From NCBI GenBank assembly GCA_004352715.1, contig SCFE01000067.1, forward strand, positions 962,285 to 1,026,284: DNA of 64,000 nucleotides. Direction: 5' to 3'. A program made the translations under genes and the position numbers. Positions 1 through 12,085 of this stretch are shown one piece after another. Below the pieces are notes generated by a model. The model made no database searches. It saw only the letters and a list, made by a program, of their open reading frames with translations, and was not told the origin of the DNA. The DNA is from Hofstenia miamia (Eukaryota; Xenacoelomorpha; Acoela). Position 1 is the stretch's first letter. Every line of letters starts with the position of its first letter.

Positions 1-402
1 TTGTATTCAAATTCAACGCTATGCACGTATTAAAACTCTAAAAACAAATTTGTGTAACAAATCAAAAGTCAGCATAATTTTTTTAATTTTAAAGATTTTA
101 GTCAGAGATTTACATTTTTGAATTGTGGGATTTTCTTGAATTTTATCAACATATTTAACAATATTGAATTAATTAGAGACTAAGCACACAATCATAACAT
201 GAGATTAAAATTTTGCAATTTACTTGTCTTATGCAATTGATTTATTTTGTAGGGCATAATGCATATATCTCCTAAAATATTAAAAAATTGCACTGATTCT
301 ATGCTTCCATGTTTAGAGTCAGTAGATGGTGATTTCAGGCATAGTGATTAGTTTTAAAAATTGAAAATTCAATAAATTCATGCCCTCTCTAGTACGCATC
401 TA
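1..402. repeat. Duplicated contig end (copy 1)
   Basis: Bases 1-402 appear again at 1581-1982 with no difference that I can see. Copy 1 stops at a single n (403). This pattern fits an overlapping contig end or second haplotype placed beside its partner rather than a biological repeat. No coding capacity is seen. Confidence 0.75.
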
Positions 403-403
403 N

Positions 404-875
404 TAACCGTATACATAACTTAAAGAACCACAATTCGGACTGGGTAATCAAAAGATCCCCAGAAGCAACTTGTCGCCCCGTGCTAATGAAAGCACTCCCG
501 AATTGTCGCCGATCTTAAGCAATAAATATCATTTAAAGTAATAGATAAATAAAAGATACAACGGTAGACGGCAGCTTAAGAGTAGACAAAGTCTATTGAA
601 CAATCGCTACAGTGTTTCTCAGTTATATACAAATAAGATTCATTTTTACCTGCCTTTGTTTACACTAATCAATATTCAACGTGGTTTAACATGTTTGCAA
701 TAATTTTCCCTCGTAAATTAAATTTGAGCAAAACAAAAAGCACCAACGAGGGGACACAGAACTAATAGCAACAAAACTAATCTAGAATGTGGAACGTCAT
801 GATGACGTCAAAATATAATGGAAATAGATCGAAAAGTAAAAAGATATAAATTGCACAAAGTTCCCCGAGCGACTC
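404..875. other. Unannotated sequence
   Basis: AT-rich sequence following the single-n junction. I see no ORF, tRNA or clear inverted repeat in it. Confidence 0.5.
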
Positions 876-1560
876 TACACTTAGTACCGTCAAATGGAGT
901 GAATAGGAACAGTTTTTTGGGTTACACTTAGTACCGTCAAATGGAGTGAATAGGAACAGTTTTTTGGGTTATTTTCAAAGATCTGGTATGCGTAAAATGT
1001 AGTTCATTGACCTTTTGCAGTATAATGTGTCATATAGATTCTGAGAATACATTTCAATAAAAGTAAGAATATTTGGTTTTCAGGAATTTTTTAAAATTCT
1101 TAAAGTATTCTTATTCACTCTTTTAGGTGAGGCTGAATAAGACACATGTGATTTTACTATATATATATATCATTATAAGTTTTTCTACTAATTCCAAAAC
1201 TAACAAATCATTTTCAATTTTTAATTTCACCAGTGATCGAAATTTTCTTGCAAGAATAATTATTGTTTTTCATTTTCATTTGTATCTTTCTCCTTAACTG
1301 TTCTCTCAGTGATGTTCCTAGTCACCCAACGAACAATTTGTCAAAGTATTGAAGCTATTTACGTCTAAAACTTTTTCTCATGGAGTTTTAATCTAAGATA
1401 CCTTTTATATTCTCCGAAAAATTTATAAATTTTCGTGCCATGCCGGACTCCTGCATGAAAATTTATTTTAAAATTTCATGCCGTTTCATGATGAAAATTC
1501 AAGGCATAGTTCCAACAATGTTTACTGCACTGTTCCCACTTACCTCATTTGACGATACTC
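876..1560. mobile_element. Non-autonomous DNA transposon (MITE) with ~30-bp inverted ends
   Basis: The left end (AGTACCGTCAAATGGAGTGA, from 883) is matched in inverse by the right end at 1529-1559 (reverse complement begins AGTATCGTCAAATGAGGTAA). The first 47 bp of the left end is tandemly duplicated (876-922 and 923-969). The interior has no transposase ORF. The superfamily is not clear from the ends. Confidence 0.55.
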
Positions 1561-1580
1561 AATAGGTTTGTTCATATTCT

Positions 1581-1982
1581 TTGTATTCAAATTCAACGCT
1601 ATGCACGTATTAAAACTCTAAAAACAAATTTGTGTAACAAATCAAAAGTCAGCATAATTTTTTTAATTTTAAAGATTTTAGTCAGAGATTTACATTTTTG
1701 AATTGTGGGATTTTCTTGAATTTTATCAACATATTTAACAATATTGAATTAATTAGAGACTAAGCACACAATCATAACATGAGATTAAAATTTTGCAATT
1801 TACTTGTCTTATGCAATTGATTTATTTTGTAGGGCATAATGCATATATCTCCTAAAATATTAAAAAATTGCACTGATTCTATGCTTCCATGTTTAGAGTC
1901 AGTAGATGGTGATTTCAGGCATAGTGATTAGTTTTAAAAATTGAAAATTCAATAAATTCATGCCCTCTCTAGTACGCATCTA
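1581..1982. repeat. Duplicated contig end (copy 2)
   Basis: Same sequence as 1-402. Here it runs on uninterrupted into flanking sequence on both sides, so this is the more trustworthy placement. Just downstream (about 2003-2044), CCGCCCCTGA resembles the end of a hAT-type element; its other end was not found. Confidence 0.7.
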
Positions 1983-4077
1983 TGCACTTAGCATTTTATT
2001 CAACATTGGCCCCCTCTAAAAATTTTTTCTGTATCCGCCCCTGATATCTTTGTAGCACAGAGTTATGCTGTTTTATTGTAGTTTGGTTTTTACTTTAGCC
2101 CTAGTATTATATGTGTGATTAATTTCATTGAAATAGTTAAACTCCATCGGGTATTCTTTTCTTTGTATTTTTATTATGTGCTTCAGTAGTTCAAATATGT
2201 ATAATTCATATATATTGAGTATATCACTATTCAAAAATAACTGTTTTGTTAAATCTTTCGAATTTTTAAAATGTTATAAGTTATACCACCATATATCAAC
2301 ATTCCATATTGAATTAAAGATAAAATGTAGGTATTGTAATAGTTTAATGTTAATTTCATTAACATACCACATAATTTAGATAGTTTCTTACACAATTCGG
2401 AAATATGATTAGCAAAAGTCAAGTACTTGTCTACTATATTTCCTAAATATTTGTAGGATTTACAAATTTTTAATTCATAACCAGATACCTCAAGCCTCTG
2501 CAATCCCTCGGTCTCAAAGAAATTTAGTTGCATCGTTTTTTCATAGTTTAACGAAAGTTTGTTATAGCAAAGCCAATCCTGCAGTGTATCTAAATTCAGC
2601 TGTAAAGTGTTAAACAATGTTTGTTTATCATGAGAAGCAGAATGGAGATTCGTATAATCAGCAAAAAAAAGTATTCGATGCATTTAAATGAGTTGGTAAG
2701 TCATTAATATATAATAAAAACAGAAATGGTCCTAAAATCGATCCCTGAGGTACACCATATTTTATCTCTTCTAATTAAGATTTATTAGAGTCGTCACATA
2801 CATATTGATAACGCTGATTAAAATAACTTTCAAATAGTTTGAGTATATGGCCCCTTACACCAAAGTTATTTAGCTTATTTAATAATAATTTATGATCAAT
2901 AGTATCAAATGCTTTTTTTAAGTCAATAAAAACGCAAGACGAAAATAGTTTTTGATCTCTTAAATTTCATACACTTTCAACAAATTTCATTAATTCTACA
3001 GTGGTATTGTGATTTTTTCTAAACCCAAATTGATTAGAATTGATTAATTTATGTTTGTTTACATAACTAACTAGTCTAATTGTATATAGGACTTTCAAAA
3101 ATTTTGCTAAAAACAGGTAATAGCGAAATTGGTCTATAATTTAAATGTTTGCATATATTTCCACTTTTATGTATGGGTATGATCTTAGCTATTTTCATTT
3201 TTTGTGGAAATACGGAGGTTTGTATGCATAGATTAAATATATCTGTCAACGGATTTAAAAGTGTTGGTGATAAGGCTTTAATTATTTTAGATGATATACC
3301 ATCAAAACCAGTTGATGACTTTGATTTAATATTTTCAATAATCTTTTGTAATTCTATACTTGTTATAATGTTGAAAAAGATGGAATCAGGATTATTGTCA
3401 GTTTGGTATGAATGCAAACTTGGAGGTATATTTTTTGCCAAGGAAGATCCAACATTTACAAAATAGTTGTTGAATTTAGTACAATCGATATAATTTTTAT
3501 TAGCATGCTTATTTTTGGTTTCTGTTATATAATTCAAAATAGAATAGAATTGCTTTGACCCTTTAATACAGTATTAATTTTATTAGTATAATATTTTCGT
3601 TTCGTACTCTAGATAGCACTTTATTTCTATAATGCAAAAACCGTTAAGGTTTTTTGTACATTTATTTTGTTTAAATTTCCTATAAGCTAAATTTCGTTTT
3701 GTTACTAAATTTTTTACAGAATAATTTAAGAAGTTTATAGAATAATCTTTTTTGAATTTAACAATCTTAAATTTTTCAATTGTTTCTTGTAATATATCAA
3801 GAAATTTAGAATATATCATATTAGCATTTGAAAAATTGGTTATGTGTATATCTTTAAATCGCTGCATTAGAAAACAAGAATGAATAATATGAAATCAATG
3901 TCTTTTTATTGAATTTATAATCATGTTATAGACATAGGAATATGATCAGTAAAGATATCGTTAAGTAAATCAACAGACACTATGTCGTCCATTTTAAAAT
4001 TTGTAATTATATGATCTAAACACGAGCCATTGTTATTGTGTGGACGAGTAACGTCATTTAATAGAAAGTTAAAGTTA

Positions 4078-4861
4078 TTTGCCCTTTTCCGTAATGTTCC
4101 TTTTAATACCTCGTCCGCTGTGAAACTCTTTGTTCAAGTCCATTCCTCGCGCCATTCTTCTCTACGTGTCTCCTTGTTGGTGGCCTTCTCGTGCTTTGTT
4201 CCACTCCATGGAACGCTTCCAGAAACGCGCTTTCAAATGGATTTCCTCTTTGGACTATAAAGACGCTCTGCTGAAATTCTCCACTCTCCCGCTGTCACTC
4301 TACTTCCATGCCTGTGATCTCCTNNNNNNNNNNNNNNNNNNNNNNNNNNNNNNNNNNNNNNNNNNNNNNNNNNNNNNNNNNNNNNNNNNNNNNNNNNNNN
4401 NNNNNNNNNNNNNNNNGTCACTCTACTTCCATGCCTGTGATCTCCTTCTGTTCAATCGACTACTGACTCACAAATTGGATCTTGATCCTTTTGATTTCAT
4501 TAAGTTCTCTAATTCGTGCTGCACTCCCTCTGATGATTGTTGTCACCTTCTCCATTCGTCGCACAAAGAAACATCGCACCCTTCACTCGTTTTTCAATCG
4601 TGCTTGTACTGCTGCTAATTACATCTTGACTCGCAACCCTCCAACAGCGATTGATTTCTTTTCCCGCCACCGAGCTTCAAGAAATCTTTGATGGCTTTCC
4701 TCTTTGCTGAGCCCTTCTCCGACTTCGCCTACTCTTCCATTTGCTCCTATTTCCTCTCCTGTGACTGTCCTCGCTGCCGTAAAACTTGACTTGTTTTTAT
4801 TTTCTTGTTGTGTATGCCTTCAGCGGCTAAATAAAGTCATTTATTATTATTATTATTATTA
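4078..4861 (+). mobile_element. 5'-truncated LINE 3' end inserted into the older LINE
   Basis: The insert interrupts the endonuclease region of the minus-strand LINE; coding resumes on each side. It encodes the C-terminal part of a LINE ORF2 (RAILLYVSPCWWPSR, ERFQKRAFKWISS, LYFHACDLLLFNRLLTHKL). It ends with AATAAAG and an (ATT)n tail at about 4841-4861, as expected for a 3'-end-primed insertion. It contains the N gap 4324-4416, and 30 bp repeat on both sides of that gap. Confidence 0.7.
4324..4416. other. Assembly gap with duplicated 30-bp flanks
   Basis: 93 N. The 30 bp before the gap (4294-4323) recur immediately after it (4417-4446), so the true gap may be zero or negative in length. Confidence 0.9.
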
Positions 4862-5388
4862 TATGAATCACTAATGGGTGTTGCTATTAGAGTATAAATG
4901 TTAAAATCTCCCATAATGATACATGGGGATTTTGTTTTGTTGCGATCATCGATCATTAAAAAAATTTTTAAACTTTGAAATGAAATTGTACTTGTCATTG
5001 TTTGGCGGATTGTATATGACACCTATATTAAAGCCGAGAGAGTTTGGTAATTTACATCTACATACTATGCATTCTGATATATAATTGACGTCTTGAATTT
5101 CATAATTAATTGATTTGGCCAAGTAAATTGCTACACCACCGCCTTTCTTTTTTAATCTAGGTTTTGAAATTAAAGGATGGAATTTTTCAATATAATAAAA
5201 TCCTAAGTTATCATTTTCTTTAATCCATGTCTCAGTTAGACGTAAAGCTGAAAGATTAGAGTTCAAAATTCTTGCTTAACGACCTTACATTTATGTGACA
5301 TATTTTTAAATTTGATTTTTGAAATAATTTATTATTTATTTTGTAAGTCTTAGTCTTAAAATTTTGTTTAGATCTATTTATGTATTTA

Positions 5389-6027
5389 TTATTTAAAAAA
5401 CTGGGGATATAAACTATACAAATCCTCTAAACTGTAGTACTTTCTGCGATCGTTGGAATCTATGACGTAGATATTCTCTTCATTGGTACACACTCGTTTG
5501 ATCGCCTCCATCTTTCTCAACTGCGTTTTAATTCTAAACCTTAAACTGGTACAATCATTGTTAAAAAACACTCCCTGTTCTGATTTCCGCTTATTTTTCA
5601 TCAAATCATGTTTCACTTCTCTCCTCTCAAACTTCGCTATGAAAGTAGAACAATTTCCATTCCTAGTTGGCAATCTATGTCAAACTGAGATGTCCTCCAC
5701 ATTGATCTTCACGCATTTACTTACTACGTCTCACCACTTTGAAGATGTCCTCACCTTGTCTAAACGGAATCCCAGAAATTCTCACATTATCTCGACGGCC
5801 ATAGTGTTCGAGCTTCTCTACTTCAAAATCAAATTTAACATTGTTTTTTTGATGTAGTTTTTCTTCAAGCTGTTGCACAATCTCAGCAGCACAGAATCCA
5901 CAAAAAATTCCCTGTCAAAAAATTCCTCGAAACTCGTTTGGGAACCCAAATCGTTACCCAGTAAAGGAAAATCCTTGAAAGTACATTCTACTTCATGGTG
6001 ATTTCCTTCTTTTTGATTTCGCGACAT
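5389..6027 (-). pseudogene. LINE ORF1 remnant of the same CR1/L2-like element
   Basis: Upstream of ORF2 in the same orientation. Starting with MSRNQKEGNHHEV at 6027, a leucine-rich stretch (VLLRLCNSLKK) suggests a coiled coil. After two internal disruptions the C-terminal part (5673-5389) reads PTRNGNCSTFIAKFERREVK, then GVFFNNDCTSLRFRIKTQLRK and VYVID-like residues. This matches the nucleic-acid-binding C-terminal domain found in ORF1 proteins of many animal non-LTR elements. ORF1p binds the element RNA. This copy is broken. The order ORF1-ORF2 supports a once full-length insertion from about 6030 down to 2230. Confidence 0.6.
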
Positions 6028-6167
6028 TACTAAAACTAATTAATCTGTGTAATAACAATAAATAACATTGTAAGTTTTCGTTTACAATTTTTTGATAGAT
6101 GCTTATGCATCAACACGTTGCATCTATTATATATATATATATATAACAAACATCACGTATGAATAAA

Positions 6168-8198
6168 CACTGCTCAAATCATGAATGGTGGAACAGTCAC
6201 CTTGCTAAAATGAAGAAAGATAGAAATGAGGCCTACATAAAATACTGAGAACGTAAGGATCCAAACCTACTTGAAGCTCTTAAAGTTAAAAAGAAAGAAT
6301 TGAAAAACTCTGTTGCTCTAACAAATACGGAGTTCTTTTCTGATATTTATTCAACGAAAAAACGCCTTGGCATAGAATACTACCTGCAATGAGATCCTCT
6401 ACTAATGATAATGAATTCTCCTGTTACAGAAATTCCCATGTCAGCTATGTGCATCGTAAATAGAGGAGGACTTAATGGATTCATATTTTACTAGAAGTGA
6501 GCGTTAAAATCTCTGCTACACTGAAGATGCTCCCTCTTTTCCTTCTCTTGACGACTTCAATCCGATAACATATAAGTGAGTTAAAACGGAACAAAGCTCA
6601 TGGATACGATGGTATTAGGGCCGAACATCTACAAATCCCTAGCAATAACCTCAAATATGCTATTGTCTCCATTTTCAGCACATGTCTTGATCGAGGTCAT
6701 TTTCCCACAGAATTGAAACGATCTTCTTTATTAGAAAACCTAAACCCTAGTAGAATGGAGACCTTAACGCTAAATATTTTCGTCCACTTAGAATTATGCC
6801 TATACTGGGAAAATTATTTGAAAAATGTGTGCTAAAAAGACTGCACGTCAAGTTTAAATATCAATATGGATTTATCAGAGAGATGAGCACGGAAAGAGCT
6901 TTAAAGATTGTGGACAAAATTAAAGAAAACCGGAACGACAAAGCGAGAACACTTATGATCAGTTTTGACTTTACTTCAACGATTGATAAATTTGCGAATT
7001 AGACATCCACACAATCCTCCATGGCTTATCGAAACAATAAGGGTTCTACATACCCCCCCCCGAACAGTTATCAGTAAAAGATACCCATCCTTAAGAAGAA
7101 CACCAAACTGTGGAACACCACATGGAGGTGTCCTTTGCCCGACTATGTAGAAAATCTTAGTTGATGAAGCTATTGCTATAGCTGAAAAATATGACACAGC
7201 TATCACATATGCTGATGACTTAACTGTGCTGATATCTAGCTCAAGTAATGATAGAATGAGTCAGACAGTAAGTTATCTGTATGAAGAACTTCACAGATGG
7301 GCAAGTTAAGAGGTCTTACTGCGTGATTCGATCAAGTCCATTATTTTTGATAGCACAGAGGTTTAATCAGGCTCGTCTAATATTCTTGCCATGATTTTGA
7401 TTCCCAAGTTGAAATTTAATGACCATATTCAAGAAAAATGAAAAAAGTGTAGTGAAATTTGTTGATTGTTTATCTATTGTAGCAAGACGACCAGGTAGTA
7501 TTACCTAAATTATCGAAAGCGATCTGGAAACCTTCGCTTAATCATAAAACGACACAGAAGATATTACGCAAAATCCAAAGAAAATGCAGCGTCAATATAT
7601 GTAAGGGATACCAGAGTACTAGCAGATAGGAGCTTCTAGCACTAAGTGGCGAGATTGATATAGTTGACTTTTTACAAGTCAAATCTGAAGAACATCAGCT
7701 AAGTCAACAAGAATGTGTGAATATATCACGAGCAATCCAAGTTTAAATTTAATCCTGGTGCTTTTAGCTACTTCCCAACCAACATCCCATCGTATTTGAC
7801 TCAGGCTCTAACCGAACACAATTCACTAAACAATTTCTTATCAGAGTCTACCGATAAGTCAGCTCTGTGCTCCTTTGCCAGGGTGGAATGAGAAAGGAAA
7901 TGTAAACCATATTACTTTTCGATGTGGATAGTATAGCAAAGAACGCCAAGACCTAATCAAAGCATGCAGAAGGAACAACTTCGCGTTTGAATGTATCACC
8001 GAGTTAATCAACAAGGAATGTTTCGCTCAATTCCTAAACTTTCTATTCAAAAATTAAACCCTAGTTATTCAATCCTTTTCACCTTATACTTAGTACTACA
8101 ATTTCCTACAATCAAATAACTTCTTCTGGAACGTTACTCTATGACACCATTGTATTATCACTTCCTTTTGTAACGTGCTTTATTTGGTTATAACGAAT

Positions 8199-8236
<38 letters not shown>
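6168..8236 (+). pseudogene. R1-like LINE reverse transcriptase, degenerate, with (TAA)n tail
   Basis: Plus-strand fragments line up as one decayed reverse transcriptase: KMKKDRNEAYIKY (about 6210), LGKLFEKCVLKRLH and YQYGFIREMSTERAL (6796-7002), PHGGVLCPTM (about 7125), then ITYADDLTVLISSSS (about 7200), where the catalytic YADD is kept. Later residues give a C-terminal zinc-knuckle-like region (CVNISRAIQ and onward). Stops and frameshifts are frequent. A tail of TAA repeats (8204-8236) marks the 3' end. The STE-AL and GGVL-P motifs suggest an R1/I-group relative; the clade is uncertain. Confidence 0.75.
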
Positions 8237-8239
8237 TTA

Positions 8240-8551
8240 TATGTATACAATATCTACAAACTAACACATGACAAAAGAAAATAAACATGAACAAATTACT
8301 ACAAATTAATAGGTACAATATATAATAATATAGTCAATGTTTGAGTGGATGTTTGTGTAGGTGCTCAATGTTGAATGTATGTTTCAAATGCATGAAGTGT
8401 ATTACCGCCCCCTAATGTATATTGTTTTATTAGAAGAGACTGCTTTAATTTTTTTCTAAACTTTTTATAGTTTTTTTCTATTCGCGTTTCATAATCTAAA
8501 TTATTCCACAATTTAATTGATATGTGATGGAAGCCATTATAATTTTTATCT
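8240..8551 (-). mobile_element. LINE 3' terminal fragment
   Basis: On the minus strand, 8551-8365 reads NGFHHISIKLWNNLDYET then FRKKLKQSLL, the LWN-L...F+..LK..LL pattern typical of the C-terminus of CR1/L2-like ORF2. The rest of the element would lie in the N gap beginning at 8552. The tail side abuts the (TAA)n of the preceding LINE. Confidence 0.55.
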
Positions 8552-9551
8552 NNNNNNNNNNNNNNNNNNNNNNNNNNNNNNNNNNNNNNNNNNNNNNNNN
8601 NNNNNNNNNNNNNNNNNNNNNNNNNNNNNNNNNNNNNNNNNNNNNNNNNNNNNNNNNNNNNNNNNNNNNNNNNNNNNNNNNNNNNNNNNNNNNNNNNNNN
8701 NNNNNNNNNNNNNNNNNNNNNNNNNNNNNNNNNNNNNNNNNNNNNNNNNNNNNNNNNNNNNNNNNNNNNNNNNNNNNNNNNNNNNNNNNNNNNNNNNNNN
8801 NNNNNNNNNNNNNNNNNNNNNNNNNNNNNNNNNNNNNNNNNNNNNNNNNNNNNNNNNNNNNNNNNNNNNNNNNNNNNNNNNNNNNNNNNNNNNNNNNNNN
8901 NNNNNNNNNNNNNNNNNNNNNNNNNNNNNNNNNNNNNNNNNNNNNNNNNNNNNNNNNNNNNNNNNNNNNNNNNNNNNNNNNNNNNNNNNNNNNNNNNNNN
9001 NNNNNNNNNNNNNNNNNNNNNNNNNNNNNNNNNNNNNNNNNNNNNNNNNNNNNNNNNNNNNNNNNNNNNNNNNNNNNNNNNNNNNNNNNNNNNNNNNNNN
9101 NNNNNNNNNNNNNNNNNNNNNNNNNNNNNNNNNNNNNNNNNNNNNNNNNNNNNNNNNNNNNNNNNNNNNNNNNNNNNNNNNNNNNNNNNNNNNNNNNNNN
9201 NNNNNNNNNNNNNNNNNNNNNNNNNNNNNNNNNNNNNNNNNNNNNNNNNNNNNNNNNNNNNNNNNNNNNNNNNNNNNNNNNNNNNNNNNNNNNNNNNNNN
9301 NNNNNNNNNNNNNNNNNNNNNNNNNNNNNNNNNNNNNNNNNNNNNNNNNNNNNNNNNNNNNNNNNNNNNNNNNNNNNNNNNNNNNNNNNNNNNNNNNNNN
9401 NNNNNNNNNNNNNNNNNNNNNNNNNNNNNNNNNNNNNNNNNNNNNNNNNNNNNNNNNNNNNNNNNNNNNNNNNNNNNNNNNNNNNNNNNNNNNNNNNNNN
9501 NNNNNNNNNNNNNNNNNNNNNNNNNNNNNNNNNNNNNNNNNNNNNNNNNNN
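8552..9551. other. Assembly gap, exactly 1000 N
   Basis: A round-number gap, probably a default for unknown size. Apparent ORFs spanning it are meaningless. Confidence 0.95.
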
Positions 9552-9883
9552 GTGATAGACATAGCAGTACCAAAAGACAGAAATGTAGAAAGCAAAGAGA
9601 AAGAGAAGATAGACAAGTACAGAGAGTTAGCAGAGGAAATAGAAAGACTGTGGAAGTTAAAGAAGGTTGAAGTAGTCCCGGTAGTAGTAGGAGCACTAGG
9701 AGCAGTAACTAAGAAGCATAAGAGATACTTGGAGCAGTTGGGAGTACCAAAGTGGGGAGGAGCAGTAGCACAGAAGGCAGCATTGTTAGGAACAGCTAGA
9801 GTCCTGAGGAAAGCTCTCAGACTCCCTGGGAACTGGTGAGTTCCCCGAGCTGAGAGTGATACCAGCATGAAGTTGTGATGTGC

Positions 9884-9907
<24 letters not shown>
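9552..9907 (+). mobile_element. 3' end of another LINE with (AAT)n tail
   Basis: The open frame 9552-9839 (VIDIAVPKDRNVESKEKEKI, then VVPVVVGALGAV, then KAALLGTARVLRKAL and a stop) matches the conserved C-terminal segment seen downstream of reverse transcriptase in a LINE group common in marine invertebrates. It is G-rich and intact compared with the other copies, so probably young. It ends in (AAT)n at 9887-9907. Everything upstream is in the gap. Confidence 0.65.
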
Positions 9908-9914
<7 letters not shown>

Positions 9915-11073
9915 TATATATGTCGCTATAAAAATTTATGCATGTCGTTATATACGAGCAAGATTTTTTGTTGTTAAAAAATGCAATGCTAATATGATAA
10001 TCACGCCGGAAGTGGTGACAATAGATGTACAGACTCCTATTTGAAACAATGTTTTATAACAAAGATACATTTGTTTGAAATTGGCAGCCTAAGTATAGCT
10101 CTATAATTACTCAACAATGTATTTAGTAATTCAGTCGGAAGTTGGCAAACTTAAAGTACATTGTACAAATATATTCTGCAGAATACTACTCATTGTTTTT
10201 CATATGTCGCTTTGAGCCTTATATATATATATATCTATATATATATTCTGGTAGTCAAGGTTATTAATGATTATTCGATCACTATTTATATTTATTCTAT
10301 AGTTGTTTATGTACTATTTTATTTTCGAAATTGTTTTATCCTGCCATAGTTATCCTGTTTCATTTTCAAATTCCGGAGGATATGATTTTGTATTTTATAA
10401 TAATGCACATGTCAATAGATTTTAAAAAAATTAGTATCATGAGTTCGATTTTATATATCCAACCAGTAAATTGACTTTAGCTTTTCTCTAGATTGAAGTA
10501 TCACTGTCGATCCAAAATCATTGGAGAAAACATTTTCTCACATTAAAACCTGAAGTCTATTAACTTGTTATATAAATATAGCTGCTAGCAAAAATTTGCC
10601 TGAATCCATTTGGTTTATTGAATATCTGTTTTGCATAAGTAAAACATTAACTATATGGATATCTAAAGGATGTAATTATTTGGATTGAAACCTTCCCTTA
10701 ATTACTTTTTTTGTAATGACACTAACGATTAATGGTTTTTATGTTGTGATAATTCAACTACAAAGAATATTTCCAAAATTATTAAATTTATTGCTTGGAA
10801 AATGTTTATTTCTCTCTGAAATTTTGCATATGTTCTGGTTTTCAGCCTTTAATACCTCCTTTCATAGCTTTCCCCTGCAAACAATTTAGACCTACGCTGA
10901 TATCAATCTTTTCGCTTTTTACTCAAAACGTAATTTTACTGATATTCAAGTAACCCTAAATATTTTTTTAAAAGGTGTGAATTTTACTGCTTTGAGAATA
11001 TTGAAAACTTATTAAAATTGTAATTTAATATTTAATTCCATTAATTATTATTAATTATTTTTCATTTTTAGAG
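9908..11073. other. Non-coding, AT-rich
   Basis: No supported gene. A short interrupted AT microsatellite is at about 10,220-10,246. The stretch could hold the promoter or 5' UTR of the gene whose candidate first exon begins at 11,074, but I see no convincing motif. Confidence 0.5.
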
Positions 11074-11122
11074 ATGACTCTTTTTTTACCATTTATCCTA
11101 CATATCTTCATTCTAAACGCAG
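11074..11122 (+). CDS. Candidate first coding exon: signal peptide
   Basis: ATG at 11,074 opens MTLFLPFILHIFILNA, a compact hydrophobic leader like a secretory signal peptide, and runs to a donor-like AG|GTTGGT (intron from 11,123), ending in phase 1. Directly upstream, TTTCATTTTTAG|AG is a good acceptor, so there may be a 5' UTR intron or a trans-splice site. The phase agrees with the candidate exon at 13,047 and with ADAM17 exon 1 listed here, so this may be the start of the ADAM17 gene. That is an inference from position, phase and signal-peptide character; short hydrophobic ORFs also arise by chance in AT-rich DNA. Confidence 0.35.
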
Positions 11123-11659
11123 GTTGGTTTATTGCAATATACGAATATAATTTAAAGGTATAGCAATTGACTTATTTTTCAGAAATTGATATTTTTTAGC
11201 TATATTATGTATGTTTATTTGGCAGCTTTGTTTGTGTAGAAGTAAATTATATTTGAAGTTCATAGAATCACATTATTTTCTAATGCGATTTCTTCACACT
11301 ATTTAAAACTCTTGTGTAATTTAAACAGCTTTATTAGCTTTGTTATGTAATATATGTATTGCTCTCTATATTTGAGATTTCATGTATATATATTTATTAA
11401 CTTATAATGATGCATAACTTTGCGTTGTACCATGTTAAAATATGATTTTAGTTTCTGGTTATTTGGAGCAATTGAATAGATTTCATGGATTTTCGTCTTT
11501 CGATTGCACACAGCGCACTTCAAGAAGTGGCTCGTCTACTACATTAACTCTTCCATATTTTAAAGAGTTTGATTTCTGTTTCTGATAATAAGTTTTTACA
11601 AATATAACTTGAATTTACCTAATATCAGTTAAGCGGGAAGCTATTTTCTCAAATAATTA
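11123..11659. other. Probable intron sequence
   Basis: AT-rich, no ORF or RNA gene recognised. Confidence 0.4.
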
Positions 11660-12085
11660 TATAGTAGAATTCCTCTATAGTGAACATTCTCTATATTGAA
11701 CCTCTATAATATACTTCCTCTATAATAGACTCCCTCTATAATGAACCGTCTTCTCCTTCTAATGAAGTTTCTCTATTAAATCATTTGGAATTCTTATATA
11801 TAAGAATTAATTAATCAATAATTTTATTTTTTCAGATGTAATAAATGTAATTATTTTATGTACTAAGCAAAAGCCCCTCATTATGGACAGTGTAAATGTA
11901 GCAAATATTCATTAACAATATGTACCAATATTTTGTTATATTGTAGTTACCCTGATCACAGCGTTTGCTATATACTTGCAATAAATATAAAAGTAACTGA
12001 AGTATTTTTTTCATCCTCAATAATGAACTGAATCCTCTATATTAACCAACCGCAATTCACTATAGAGGCGTTCTACAGTACAAAT
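11660..12085. mobile_element. pogo/Tigger-type MITE
   Basis: Left end TAGTAGAATTCCTCTATAGT; the right end in reverse complement reads TACTGTAGAACGCCTCTATA. The left side continues with several CTCTATAATGAAC-like subrepeats, as in pogo/Tigger elements. No transposase is encoded. A related, nearly complete element lies at 34,445-36,770. Confidence 0.6.

Larger units (their letters stand above)
2249..5276 (-). pseudogene. CR1/L2-like LINE ORF2 (endonuclease and reverse transcriptase), decayed
   Basis: Read on the minus strand, 5276-4865 holds an APE-type endonuclease: LTETWIKEND, then KKKGGGVAIYL, then GVIYNPPN, then IIMGDFNI. The endonuclease end (CLDHIITNFK, about 4030-3960) resumes after an inserted element. 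Reverse transcriptase follows: SSTGFDGISSKII, YRPISLLPVFSKIFE (about 3537-3076), then FADYTNL near 2660, where the catalytic FADD motif has become FADY, and YKYLGNIVDK. Frames shift several times. The element is dead and was once mobilised by target-primed reverse transcription. Clade assignment (CR1/L2/Jockey group) rests on motif style only. Confidence 0.8.

Noticed and set aside
5483-5857. Plus-strand 124-codon ORF
   Set aside because: It lies opposite the recognisable LINE ORF1 remnant and is a shadow of it.
8365-9868. ORFs of about 440 codons across 8552-9551
   Set aside because: Nearly all of each is N; only the real flanks (LINE ends) carry information.
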